From Geranomyces variabilis (taxonomy: Eukaryota > Chytridiomycota > Chytridiomycetes > Spizellomycetales > Powellomycetaceae): a DNA stretch of 64,000 nt. Location of the stretch: positions 791,613-855,612 of the forward strand of contig JADGJP010000006.1 of the NCBI GenBank assembly GCA_027603065.1, given 5' to 3'. Both the position numbers and the translations under genes were made by a program. This document shows, piece after piece, positions 33,996 through 47,071 of this stretch (position 1 is its first letter; each line of letters starts with the position of its first letter). The notes below the pieces were generated by a model that saw nothing but the letters and a program-made list of their open reading frames with translations, was not told the origin of the DNA and ran no database searches.

Positions 33996-34983
33996 TTATG
34001 ACCCGTAGTGGCGAATTCGTTGCGGCGACGACAGGTCACCACCAGCATCACGAGGCTCGTCGCTAGACAGGCGGACGGAATCAAACGACTTTGCATCGCG
34101 CGGCGAGTAACCGCCACCCAGTGATGGCGCTTGAGCTCGGTCATCATCATCGTCCAACAATGGCGGCGGCGGCGGCGGACGACGCGGGCAGCCCTGCGCG
34201 GCGGCGGTCATTGCCGGCGGGCTTAGCGTGTCCTTTGGTGGTGGTGGTCGATGTTGGTGGTGGTGAGCGACAGCGACGCCGCGCTCCTCGTCCAGCACAG
34301 CGTAAGGAGCCATGCTTGCGCTGCCGCGGCGATCCAAGAGTTGCTCCGCATACGCCGATATCAGGCGGGAAGTCACGTATGCAAACAAGGCTCCACCAAG
34401 GCTGATCAGGGCAGTGGTTACGATCGCCCACGTGACGGCGTTGCCGCAGTCGTTGGCGGTGAGCGGGTTGCGCTGGCGGCAGTATGCGACGAATGTATCC
34501 CGGCCTAGCGAGATTGCGATAGAAAAGGCGATGGCGCGGACAATGTTGAACCACACAATGGCCTGCTGGACGCGTGCAAAGATGATTACTAGCGGGCGCG
34601 AGTGTGTGAGGAGGCCGGCGAGACCGAGGAGGGCGCCGGCGATGGCGCAGGCGGAAAAGACGACGTTTATCCATTGGAAGGGCGACCAGAGCTTGAGCAT
34701 CGAGTCGGGGTCTAAGAGAAAGAAAAAGAAAAAAAAAACGAGGGTGTGAGCGAGACTGAGACAACGACGTGAAGTGGACAACTGTCAAAACAAGGCGTTT
34801 TTGTTTACAGTTGGATCGAGAGTTAAGGTTGCGCCATATGTCTGCAGCGTTTCCCGCAGCAACAATGACGGCGGTAAGGCAAAGGCCGATGCGCAAAGGA
34901 ATGCAGCTGCAGCATGAGAGCGGCGAGCGTCTCGTTGGGCGGGTGTTTGGCCGCCGTCGCGGCGCGCGGGTGACAAAGGTCAT
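33996..34983 (-). CDS. Four-span membrane protein with Pro-rich cytosolic tail
   Basis: Two exons (34983-34809, 34711-33996) give 296 residues. The N-terminus has CCSCIPLRIGLCLTAVIVAA, a Cys-rich 'CIPLR' span start that I recognise from uncharacterised four-span fungal proteins. Further spans are INVVFSACAIAGALLGLAGL, VWFNIVRAIAFSIAIS and WAIVTTALISLGGALFAYV. A conserved-looking LKLWSPFQW sits between spans 1 and 2. The tail contains HHHQHRPPPPKD and a PPPPPPLLDDDDD segment, which could bind SH3, WW or profilin-type partners (inference). Function unknown. Confidence 0.65.
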
Positions 34984-35649
34984 TTTCTTTATGTAGGTAT
35001 GTACTACAGATCAACAAACAGCGAGCGGGTCGGACGGAGGAAGACGGGGCGAAGACGACGTGCGACAAACAAGGAGAAAGGGTATAGAGTAATAGAGTAT
35101 AAATAGTTGTGCTGGGGACCTGGCGTTGGCGGATGGCGAAGGAGGTGGATTGCGCGGGCTGAAGGAAGGCAGGGCCCCAGCCCCACAGCGAGCAAAACCG
35201 CGCAAGGTACCGTCGGTCCCCCAGCCGGCAGCTGCGGGTGGCTGTGCAGTGACGGAGGTGTTTGCGGTGCGAGGCTTCGAGGGAGGGTGAAACTCGGTGG
35301 CACAAAGGGAGGCGCCGCACGGTCTCTCCCTTCACAGACAAGCGAGACGTTGAAGTTGAACGCGCAGAGAGAGGAGAGAAAAATGAGAGGAGGAAAACCG
35401 TCACTCTCTCCCCCCCGCCGCCGTCGGTCGAGAGCAAAAGCTGCTAAGTACATAACAAACATCCCCAACATAGAACAACCCCATTTCACCACTTTGACGA
35501 GACAACCCCCGCCTCGCCCCCGCCCCGCCCCACGCCGCCTTCGCTAGACTGACTGATTGCCGCGGTCTGCACCTCTCACGTCCGACTACCTCGGGCCCGC
35601 CCTTCAACAACCACTCTCGCCCACCCGCCTCGTCGCCGCCACCACCGCC
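34984..35649. promoter_or_regulatory. Divergent promoter region upstream of CHS7
   Basis: A 666-base spacer with strong strand asymmetry: a purine-rich run at about 35360-35400 and a C-rich run (CCCCGCCTCGCCCC) just before the CHS7 start. Open frames on both strands reflect this composition. Confidence 0.4.
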
Positions 35650-36911
35650 ATGTCTGCGTCTTCGGCCGACACCGACTTTGCCTTTGGCAAGTTTGGCTAC
35701 TTTTGCAATCAGGTTGCCCTCAGTCTGTGTCCGCTTGTCGGCGGCCCCTCGGGAATAGAACCACAATGCTACTCCAGGAACATCGAGATGGGGAGTCTGC
35801 TGATCTTTGAGCCAGGTATGCAAAAAGCCATGCAAAGGCAAAGGAAAGCCAGCCAAATGCGATCAAAGCAAAAACAAACTTAGGAGAAAAAGCCAAGGCA
35901 GTGAATATCAATAATTGAATTCTAATTACTGCTTTCCCCATTGCAGCTACGCTGGTCATTCATCTTATCGCGCTCTTCATGACGGGAATCATGATCTACC
36001 ACATCAAGACAAAATACACTGCCGTCGGTCGCAAAGAAATCGTCATGTTCTTCTACATGTACTTTGTTACGATTGTGCTAGAGTTCCTCACAATATCGGG
36101 CATTGTCCAGACCGCGCACGCCGCCTACCCGGTATGTTCCTTCTTCTGTCGACAGAACTGCGTGGATTTTCCCGGACCCTTTTCTCATTGACTTTCGTTC
36201 CTTCTTAAAAGTATTTCGCTGCCGCGCATATCTCCATGATCATCACGACGCTCTGGTGTCTTCTGTTGAACGGCTTTGTCGGCTTCCAGTGGGCAGAAGA
36301 TGGCACAAAGACCTCACTGTGGTCCATTCGCATCAGCTCGCTCGTCATCTGGGGCATCAGCTTTTTCATCAACATTGCTACTTTCAAGAACATGGCGGGC
36401 TTCAACTCCAACAACCCAACACCATTGTTCTTGATCTACTTTGTCTTTGGGGCCGCATTCATCCTTATCTACGTGCTGCTCCAAATTGTTTTGGTAGTGC
36501 AGACCTTGGACGACCGCTGGCCACTAGGTAAGCAACAGGCAGCCGCCACGGACGTCCAGCAATATCTCGTCAACGGCGCTGACCCTTTATTTGTTGTGTC
36601 ATTGATCAGGTGACATCCTTTTCGGCTTTGCGTTCTTTGTCGTGGGCCGCATCTTTGAGTTTGTTCTCTCTCGACAGATCTGCGACATGGCGAAGCACTA
36701 TGTCGATGGCATGTTCTTTGGAACCATCTGCTCGCTCTTGGCGGTCATGATGGTCTACAAGTACTGGGATTCGATCACCAAGGAGGACCTCGAGTTCTCT
36801 GTCGGCGGCAAAAGCAACGTGTGGGAGATTAAGGACCCGCTGCTCAGCGACGACGGGCTGGCAGCCATGGGCCGCGACGACGGCAACCGAGGTTACGAAA
36901 ACCGGTATTGA
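35650..36911 (+). CDS. CHS7: Chitin synthase export chaperone
   Basis: Four exons (35650-35815, 35947-36131, 36212-36527, 36610-36911) give 322 residues, the normal CHS7 length. The protein is an ER multi-pass chaperone required for ER exit of chitin synthase. Family features: [20 protein letters not shown], the following [10 protein letters not shown], span [21 protein letters not shown] continuing into [50 protein letters not shown], and [21 protein letters not shown]. Seven hydrophobic spans can be traced. The acidic C-terminus is short. It is the clearest wall-synthesis gene in the window and strong evidence for a fungal origin. Confidence 0.96.
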
Positions 36912-37382
36912 ACGCGCTAAATGCGATAAGGAACCACTCCGCCCCGCGCCGCCCGGTCTGTGGCAATGCTGGACATTTTTATTTGGTCATTATTTCGCGA
37001 GCTTCCCTGGTTGGACCCGCGACAAGAACGGACTCTTCAAAAAGACATTCCTATCATTAGCCGTGAACAATATTCCGATTTGCCCTCCCCTCTTTCTGCT
37101 TATATTCTATAATGTATTGCCCCGTCCTCCCCGTTCCCTTGTACCCATTACTGTAATATCGTGTTTGCTGTGTCGACCGTAAAGTCAAAGTTGAGGCTGC
37201 CGAGGCGCCTCTTGAACTTTTTTGGCTGCGCTGAAAGGCAAGTCGCGTGGGGGCTCTCATGATGTCACTGATGTCGGTGAGCGCCTCGCTGCCCATCTTC
37301 GACAACACACCATCGTGCCCCCGCAACCACTCTTTACACGCAATCATCGCGCTTGAAAATCCCATTTAGTTTATATTTTGAA
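36912..37382. promoter_or_regulatory. Intergenic region between CHS7 and phosphoglucomutase
   Basis: A 471-base tandem spacer containing the CHS7 3' end and the phosphoglucomutase promoter. A TTTAGTTTATATTTTG stretch ends just before the start codon. No other gene. Confidence 0.4.
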
Positions 37383-39692
<2,310 letters not shown>

Positions 39693-40000
39693 AGCGTTTG
39701 CCGACCAGAGAGTTGGATTCCCTGATTCCCGCCATTTCATTAGTTTTTCCACTATTTTTTGCCTGAATGACAATTTTTATCAAAAACGGATCTCCATCAC
39801 TCCGACTATTGTTCCGTGATGACAATCCTGTCGCTCTTTGCTGTGCCCCCATCCTCTCCCATCGTTCGTATAAACTCGCGTGCGCTTACATCCCAGTTAC
39901 CAGTCTGTTACTTCATCAAGCGGCCTTTCCTGTGGTTAGGATACTCCGCTCGCATCTATTCCTGTCGTAGAAAGACACCGTTCACTTGCGGCTGGCACCT
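39693..40000. promoter_or_regulatory. Intergenic region between phosphoglucomutase and SIP5
   Basis: A 308-base tandem spacer, pyrimidine-rich, containing the upstream 3' end and the SIP5 promoter. No additional gene. Confidence 0.4.
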
Positions 40001-41789
40001 ATGGGCAATTCGCCCGCAAAGCATAGCCCTGAGCACCACAGCTCCACCGGAGGTGGAGCCTCCTCTTCCGCACCAAAGCTTCCCCAGACTGTCAATCTTG
40101 GTGTATGTAGTCGGCTTGCGGGTCCGGCATATCTCAGCAATTGTGTGTTCTAACACCGTTTTGCGCCTCGGCACTTTCCGTGCCTGTAGCATCTCGTGCC
40201 TTCTCCGGACTCGGTATACAAAAATACACCGCAAGACTGGGACCACGATGTAGTCGGCAAATTGATCACCGAGCACCGCATGGCCCCGTTCTATGTGGGG
40301 CTCGCCGAGTATGATGAGAATGACTACGAAGCGGCGGCGGCCGTTGCCAGTTCCGTCCGCGCCAAGTCGGGTTTGACCACAACCGACTCGACTTTGTCGG
40401 GCAGCCCTGCAACCTCGCCATCGCCATCGCCATCCGACGCAGCGTCACAACCACGGCGGATCGGCGCTGAGCGTACTCCGAGTTTTCCATCCCAGCATCC
40501 GCCGCCATCGCTACGGGCGAAGCGGTCACAGTCGATGCCGAGTCAGCTGCACCGAAATGAGTCTGGGACGCAGATTACGCCAGAAAACCTCTATCGATAC
40601 GCTTTGGAATGCCCAATCTGTTTTCTGGTATGTATATGCAGACCCACCGCAATCGCTTTGCATTATGCAGGGTTGTCTAATTCTTCCACATCCCCGCTTC
40701 AGTATTATCCGGCCAATATAAACTACTCGCGGTGTTGTGACCAACCCATATGCACCGAGTGCTTTGTACAAATAAAGCGATCGGACGCAACGCTAGAGCC
40801 CGCATCATGTCCATTCTGCGTCGAGACAAATTTTGGCATACTATACCATGCTCCCGGAAGCGCAGAGTATCAGATGAAGCTTATTCAGGCTCATCCGGAG
40901 GCCTTCACATCCGTCTCCGAAAATAATCTCGCTTCACCAGTCGCGGCTCAGATGTCCGCGAGCTTGCCAAAGGAAAGCGGGCTCCCATCGCCATCGTCCG
41001 ACGACGGGTCAGGTTCGCTGGCTGTTCCGCCACAGCCGGCTCCGTTCAAGCGCCGTCAAAGCGTTTCGCATCAAAGTGCGTTGGTCGTGACGTCAGGTTA
41101 GTGTTTTTCGTTCGAGTCCAACGATTTTTGCAACGGCCTGGCTAAACGTTTGTTTATCCCGTTCAGATGACCTGCGACCAAATTGGCTCCGGAAGCAGCA
41201 GCAGCTGGCCGCAATTCGCGCAGCCAATCAGCGCCGCAACACTCTTCCTATCAATGCACATGCCGCGGCGGTACGACGTACACGACAGCTGTATCTAGAG
41301 TCAGATTCGCGGGATTTGGCAGGAGCGGCGTCTGCGGCGGCTGCGTTGGTGGAAGGGATGAGCCAGTCGCACCCTGGTGGCGGGCGACACATGTTTGGAG
41401 GTTTGCCGAGAGCTGGTAGAGGGAGCAGGGCTCCTAGGCAATCTGATCTGGGACCTAACTATTTGGAAGGTGGGTGTCGCCGCACTTGTCTCTTCTTCAC
41501 TCGGTCCCTTTCAAATGTACCGACTGATTAATCTTTCGTTTCCGTATTTTTAGCGATGAGAAACATGGGAGCCGATTTGGAAGAGCTCATGATGATGGAG
41601 GCGATACGGCGATCTCTTCAAGCAGAAGCAAATCCCGAAGCTGCCGAACCGGCAGCTACCGCAAGTTCTTCGCCGCCCGCAACAACGCCAGCTGCTGTGT
41701 CTCCGCGAACCGAAGAGTCAACATCACCTGTTCAGCCACCGTCAGTGCCTTCGTCCTCTGGCTCAGTTCATGTGCCGCCGACGTCGTAG
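40001..41789 (+). CDS. SIP5: SIP5-like zinc-finger protein (Snf1-interacting)
   Basis: Five exons, 40001-40102, 40190-40627, 40703-41096, 41167-41469 and 41554-41789, give 490 residues. The N-terminus MGNSPAKH is of the kind that can be N-myristoylated, although residue 6 is Ala rather than Ser/Thr. Family blocks: WDHDVVGKLITEHRMAPFY, and the RING-like zinc site YALECPICFL joined to YYPANINYSRCCDQPICTEC then FVQIKR and ASCPFCVETNFGILY. A C-terminal block LEELMMMEAIRRSLQAE resembles a ubiquitin-interacting motif. In yeast Sip5 links the Reg1-Glc7 phosphatase with the Snf1 kinase in glucose response. The Ser/Pro-rich linkers are poorly conserved in the family. Confidence 0.92.
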
Positions 41790-42109
41790 CAATCTTTTGT
41801 GTTTAGTACATGTTTATTCGCCGCAATTGCGCTGTGCGCATTAAAAATTGTCTGGCTTCCTCGACAGATGTACTGTATTCATACATATGGTGCTCGAAAT
41901 AGATGTCCACGATTCACAACTCCGCAAAAGTTTGAGAAGTGGTTTTATATATGTAGGCGGCCTCCGTCTAATGTTCACAAATACGCCAAAAAAAGGGAGG
42001 AGGTGCGGGGAGTAGAGTAGTGTAGGGGGATTTACATTCCAAGATCCAAAAAGGGGGGGTTTCTACACACAAAATCGAGAGAGTCATTTTATAAAGACAG
42101 GTCCCATTA
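41790..42109. other. Convergent 3' intergenic region
   Basis: A 320-base spacer between two convergent stop codons, AT-rich with TTTATATATGTAGG near 41943 and a G-rich run near 42051. No gene. Confidence 0.45.
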
Positions 42110-44865
42110 TCACGCGGTGTCGCCGCCGCTGTTCGTGCCGCCGGTGCCGCCTTGAATCCATCCGGCCTCGTGAGCTGATGGCGCGGCCGTCGGATGCGCG
42201 ATTCGCGTCCGAGCACCAGTGGAGCCTTTTCCAACCGCCACTCGCGGTAATGGCGTCGGCGTGCGCAAAGCGGTTGACAGACGCCGGGAGTCTTGTTGCG
42301 CTCGGACGGTTGTCTGTCGTGGTGGGGACGACCGGCGTGGCGATGGTGAGGGAGGCGATGTTGGCGTCGTTTCTCCAGGTGCCAAGTTAAATTTCCGGAA
42401 CCCGCGAGGGCGGTATTCTGAGGACGCGGACCCGGAAGCCTCGCTCGTGGCACCTGGCGAGCCTATAGACGTGGAGGAAGATCCTCGGCGATGTCCAGTT
42501 AGGCTCCTGACGGGAGGAGAAGGCCGAGGCGACGTGTTGGTAGCGGTGGTCGTCATCCCCAAGGACGAGACGGGACGAGGCAGCTGCGTAGTTGTCAATC
42601 GACGCGTGGGCGTCGGTATACCTGACGCAATGCTACCGCTAAATGTGCTGGCGCGTGACGGCGTCGGAATTCGAGACCGGAGCGTCGCAGGACTCCGGGG
42701 CCCGGCAAGTGCAGCGCTTGATCCAGATGAGGATATCGATGTGCTCGATATTGTTGACGTTGTCGACCGTCGTTTAAGTGCGGTAGCATGAGGCACTGAA
42801 TCAGGCGGTAACGGAGGCGGAGAGCCAGGCGGCGTCATGAATGACGAATGAGCCGGGTGCTGCTGAATCGAGACAGCGCGGTCCCAGTCAGGAGGTTGAT
42901 ATTGTGGAGGCTGTAACCAATGTGGACTCAGCTCATGGCTTCGAGGCTCGTGGTTCTGATATGACCCAAAAGCTGGATGTTGCGAGGCACCAGGCGGTGC
43001 CCAGCGGCCAGAAGCGATCGCGTCCGCAAATTTCAAAAGGATCTCCGTCGGATTAACATTATGAGCCTCCTCCGAGAGCCGTTGGCCTTGATAATCTGTC
43101 TGGGTCCCTTGATCTACACCGCCTGCCATCAATGGCGCGGTCACCCCTTTGGCAAATAATGGTGATAGCGGCGGCTGCTGTTGTGTTACTGGTGTTGGAG
43201 GCCCGTTAGCAAGCGCGCGCAACCCTTGGGAGGTGAGCGAGCACTCAAGCGGCCCGCCGTGCATTGCCACGCTCCGGATGACTTGCGAGGCCAGCACGCG
43301 AGCACATCCGTGGAGAATGACAAGACTTGCACGCGTATGCGTGGCAATCGCCTTGACGCCTGCAGGAGATATTAGATCACACCCTGCAGCGGTGATGGTC
43401 ACAATTTCCGGCGCATGAATGGCGAGCGCGTGTAAAGCAATGTCCGTGAGGGCAGGGCAGAATGACAAGTCGATGTGGCGAAGCCGGTCTCGGGCCGAAG
43501 CCGCAATGCCAAGAACGGCTTCATCAGTGATCGCAGAACATCCGTCTAAAATGCAGGTCGTCAATTGCGGTGCGCGCTCGGCTGCGTTGCGCACGTGCTT
43601 GTCATCGGCACCGCTATTGCGAAGGTTGAGGTGCCTTAGCTTCGTCGGCGCTATGTGAAGTTCCGGAGTCTGCACAGCTGCTGAGGTTGGCTGTGGTCCA
43701 CAACCTTCCATTTCCAAAACCTCAATATCGGCACAGCCCGCCAGCAAGACGCATATTGTCGCTACGGTGACCTGGGTGTAGCTCAGATCCACAAATCGCA
43801 GTTGAGCGCATGCGCGTACAAGGCTTGGAATGAGCACGTCAGTGACTGACGAACAGCCTCTCAGGTTGAGCGTCCTTAAGCGCGGGACATTGTCGGCCAA
43901 TGACTGGACCAGGATATTCGAGGCACAAACCCCATTTTCCAAGGCGAAAGAGTCCAGATTGTAGCAAAGCTGCAGCAGGGCGTCCAAATCGCCCATGAGG
44001 ATCTCGTCCGATACTTCGTGCGAGATTCGAAGCGCCCTCACGCACGAGGAATAGACTCTGGCGTGGTCGGCCAGGAATGTCCGCATGAGCAAATGGAACT
44101 GTCTGCCAGTCGGAATCGCAGGGCAGTAGTACAGAGCTTCGGCGACTGGCACTGACCATGCTTTGCAGAGTAACAAGAGCGGGTAGATTGGCTGCGTTTG
44201 CTGCACAAAGACTGCGATGGCGTAGACTACCGAGTGCGGCAGATCTAGGAGCGTTGCTGCCCGCTGCGTTGAGCGGGCTGCATTGCGCAGAGGTACCGGC
44301 TTTATTTCCGTAAGCGGGGGTGAGATCGGGGTTTCCTCGTTTTCGACGGAACCTATAGAGCGAGGCAAATGCCACAATCAGACTTTGCGTTTGAGATCGC
44401 AAGCGGAGACCGCAGTCTTATCGATTGCATACCAAGCAGCATTCCACGCGAGTGCATTCGCTTTAAGCGCATTGTCTTCTGAATTGGATTCGATCCATTT
44501 GGCCGCGATTCTGGCGGCGTGTCTACGGTATTTGTTCCAACGGAGACACCAAATGACAGCCGCCGAGCAGGGCCAGCGTCTCCGGTTCGGCGAAAAGGAG
44601 CGGGTGAGAACGCTTCGCTTTGAGACGCCTCACGTTTAAGTGCTCCTGCCGGTGTGGATTCGCCAAGGTCGCTTCGGCGGACGCTAAGCGGATGATCCGT
44701 TGGAGCGAATAGATCGTCCGAAGCAAGGATTGGCGGTACACTTTCAATATCGTTAAAATCCAGCGGTGACGACTGAAGGAACCCTAGCTCATCATCCTCG
44801 TCGTCCAGCTGGCCTAAATCTTCCACGTCGGAAGGTTCTGGAGAAGGGCTGCAGACGAGGGCCAT
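42110..44865 (-). CDS. F-box/leucine-rich-repeat protein with disordered Ser/Pro tail
   Basis: Two exons (44865-44433, 44352-42110), joined in phase 1, give 891 residues. The N-terminus is acidic and disordered. An F-box-like segment (LLDLPHSVVYAIAVFVQQTQ, then CKAWSVPVAEALYY) precedes cysteine-containing LRRs of the Grr1/Fbxl type: LRTLNLRGCSSVTDVLIPSL, LRFVDLSYTQVTVATI, LRHLNLRNSGADDKHV, LTTCILDGCSAITDEAVLGI and LRHIDLSFCPALTDIALHAL. It probably serves as the substrate-recognition subunit of an SCF ubiquitin ligase. The C-terminal 300 residues are disordered and contain SRIPTPSR and SGIPTPTR, which match the SxIP motif used to bind the microtubule plus-end protein EB1. Specific orthologue uncertain. 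Confidence 0.8.
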
Positions 44866-45414
44866 TCAACAACACGTTAGAACCTGCAGATCACTCCGAG
44901 GAAGCGCAACCATGCAAGACCTGCGGCCGCCGCCAACTAAGTACCTGACAGCTTCGACCGGTGAGCGTGTGTGAGAATAGCGGGAGGACGCCAGCATGAG
45001 GGCGGGCGGAGAGTTGTGGGTGGAATTGGCGGAGAGGACTTTATGAAGTCAGCAGGCAATAGTCGGAAGAACACCGAGCTGGCCAAACGGAGGGCAGTAG
45101 TTTCTTTTTATGTCTTTATATATGTATAAGCGTATGAGGTTGTTGGTCGTTCCGGGTGTTGTTAGATAATTCTCTGGATGCAGCAGCGATGCTTGCTTTG
45201 GGGAAAGAGCGAGAGCGAGAGGCGGGGCGGGAAACAGCGAGCAACAGCGTCACACACGGTCACACACGCCGGAGCAAGGGCGCAGCACAGGCCTCCGGAC
45301 AGCCCCCCAACGCGATATATCAACTGGCATTTCGCTCGACAACACTGTCTATTATGATATACTATGTACATTTGGCGTATTATGCATGCCGCCGCCCGCC
45401 GCCCGCCGCCCGCT
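44866..45414. promoter_or_regulatory. Promoter of the F-box/LRR gene and 3' region of the monooxygenase gene
   Basis: A 549-base spacer between two minus-strand genes. It contains TTTATGTCTTTATATATG (about 45107) and a short GCC/CCGC-repeat run (about 45388-45414) directly abutting the monooxygenase stop codon. No further gene. Confidence 0.45.
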
Positions 45415-46671
45415 TCAGTGCCCTCCCTTCGCCACTTCGCACTCGGCCATAGGCTTCAGGGAAAAGATTTTGGCGCCGCCAGCAAGACTGCCCAAAATCG
45501 CCTCGTGTACGTCCGCCCGCATTTTCTCCTCAAACACGCGAATGTTTTCCATCAAGTCGCCTGTCTTGCCGATAGCTTCCGCAAGCTCCGCCGCAGAGTT
45601 TAGAGCCGTGTTTGCTCCAGACCCGCCAGTGGGCGTCATGGCGTGAATCGAGTCGCCAATCAGCACTACGCGCGACGGGGTCCATGGCGCAAGCTCCGGG
45701 CGCGAAGATGTCATACCCAGAGCTGCCAGCTGGTCAGCAGGTGCCAGTTCAATGAGCGACCGGACTGACGGGTGCCAGTCCCGTACGAGCGCCACCGCAA
45801 AGTCCTTTGCTCCTTGTCCAGACAAGTGGCTGAACGCGGCATCGGCGGCGTCGCTCTGGAGACCCAAGTTGTCGACTGTGCCGCCCAGGACCCAATAGAT
45901 GTAGTCTTTTTGAGATTTCAGGCGGGCATCGACATCGTGCGGGTCCCTGGAGAACCGAACAGGCTCCAAGAACAGAGAGACCGGGCGCGGGTCCTTGAAT
46001 ACAGCCATGCACCGGGTGGCGTTTGGCGTCAAAACGGTAAGAAGTTCGGCAGTGAGAGGTGTCTTGCCATAGATAACCCGCGCGCCCATATCGACGCGCG
46101 GGTGCAAGTCACCGGGCAACCGCTGCTGCTTGACGCGCGAACGCACGCCGTCGGCGCCGACGAGAATGTCGCCAATTTCGCTGGTGCCGTCCGCAAAGTC
46201 AACCTGGATGCGGCCAGTTGGCAGCTCTTGGTAGCGGACAAACTCCTTGTTGAACTGCACTGCCCCCTCTTTAAGGCCAGTGAGAAGCACGCCACGCAAG
46301 GTGGTCCTGTCGCATGTGAACACGTCGTCGGGATTTTCGTTGCCCTTCGGCGGAGGCGGCCGTGGGCCGCCGACGTTGATGTCGCCCGTCAGAGGATTAA
46401 CAGATGCGAAACCAAGAACGGTTTTCGCGGCCGCTTGCTTAAAGAGCTCCCAAGTAGGCGCCGGGAGGAGTCTGCGCAGCGCACCGGATCCTCGTGCGTC
46501 GATACGGAGACGATAACCTTGCGAGCGAGCGCAATAAGAAGCGTCGCGGTCAAAGACGGCGTAATCAGGAATGTTGAGTTTGGCCAAGCCTTGGGCGAGA
46601 GCGAGGCCGCCGATGCCGGCACCGATGATAAGGACTCGAGGATGGGCGGGTTCGATTGTAGTGGTAGTCAT
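45415..46671 (-). CDS. FAD-dependent monooxygenase (class A, PHBH-fold)
   Basis: A single exon of 418 residues, notable among intron-rich neighbours. The FAD-binding Rossmann motif VLIIGAGIGGLALAQGLAKL opens the protein; GDILVGADGVRSRVK is the DG motif and VVLIGDSIHAMTPTGGSGAN the GD motif with flavin-ring contacts. The arginine of GYRLRIDARGSGALR supports NADPH/FAD handling. The enzymes hydroxylate aromatic or polyketide-like substrates; the substrate here cannot be inferred. No signal peptide or membrane anchor. The lack of introns could reflect later acquisition or processed-gene origin, which a phylogeny would test. A tandem repeat lies in its divergent promoter. Confidence 0.92.
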   Translation of the reverse strand: MTTTTIEPAHPRVLIIGAGIGGLALAQGLAKLNIPDYAVFDRDASYCARSQGYRLRIDARGSGALRRLLPAPTWELFKQAAAKTVLGFASVNPLTGDINVGGPRPPPPKGNENPDDVFTCDRTTLRGVLLTGLKEGAVQFNKEFVRYQELPTGRIQVDFADGTSEIGDILVGADGVRSRVKQQRLPGDLHPRVDMGARVIYGKTPLTAELLTVLTPNATRCMAVFKDPRPVSLFLEPVRFSRDPHDVDARLKSQKDYIYWVLGGTVDNLGLQSDAADAAFSHLSGQGAKDFAVALVRDWHPSVRSLIELAPADQLAALGMTSSRPELAPWTPSRVVLIGDSIHAMTPTGGSGANTALNSAAELAEAIGKTGDLMENIRVFEEKMRADVHEAILGSLAGGAKIFSLKPMAECEVAKGGH

Positions 46672-46775
46672 CGTTTGCGTTGTAAGGTGTTGTGGGCCGG
46701 GAGTCGTCGCCGTGCTGGGCTTTTATATATCCCAAGCCCAGACATGGACACTTCCAATGGCTGGAATCCCGCGAG

Positions 46776-46883
46776 TCTCCGGTAGCATAGCCATATGTGG
46801 ACGTCCGTAAAGTGCGACTCTCCGGTAGGATAGCCAGACGTGGACTGGTAGGATAGCCTTACGTGGACGTCCGTAAAATACGG
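46776..46883. repeat. Degenerate tandem repeat in a divergent promoter
   Basis: Three diverged copies of a roughly 43-base unit containing CCGGTAGGATAGCC and ACGTGGACGTCCGTAAA. Copy 1 is 46776-46818, copy 2 (shortened) 46819-46845 and copy 3 46846-46883. Each complete copy contains GTGGACGTCC, with a GACGTC palindrome typical of bZIP-type sites. It lies between the start of the monooxygenase gene and the doublecortin gene. Confidence 0.75.
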
Positions 46884-47071
46884 AAGTCCGATGTTTTTCT
46901 CGGAGATATTCGTTACCAGAACGCGTGGCCTCTTTCGCGCGCGCGTTGGCGGCGGAGGTGGCCGCCGTGGCTTGCGGGTGACTCAGCATGGCGCTGTCCA
47001 AAAACAGCCAAGCGAGCCGGACAAACACACGACAGCCTGCCAGAGTCACTCGTACTTACACTACTACAGCC

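Noticed and set aside
34147-34983. A 278-residue minus-strand frame over the four-span gene
   Set aside because: Only the first 58 residues match the real exon 1; the rest reads through the intron in a shifted frame, giving Arg/His-rich sequence.
35004-35492. Overlapping open frames in the CHS7 upstream region
   Set aside because: They follow strand composition bias and have no domains or splice continuity.
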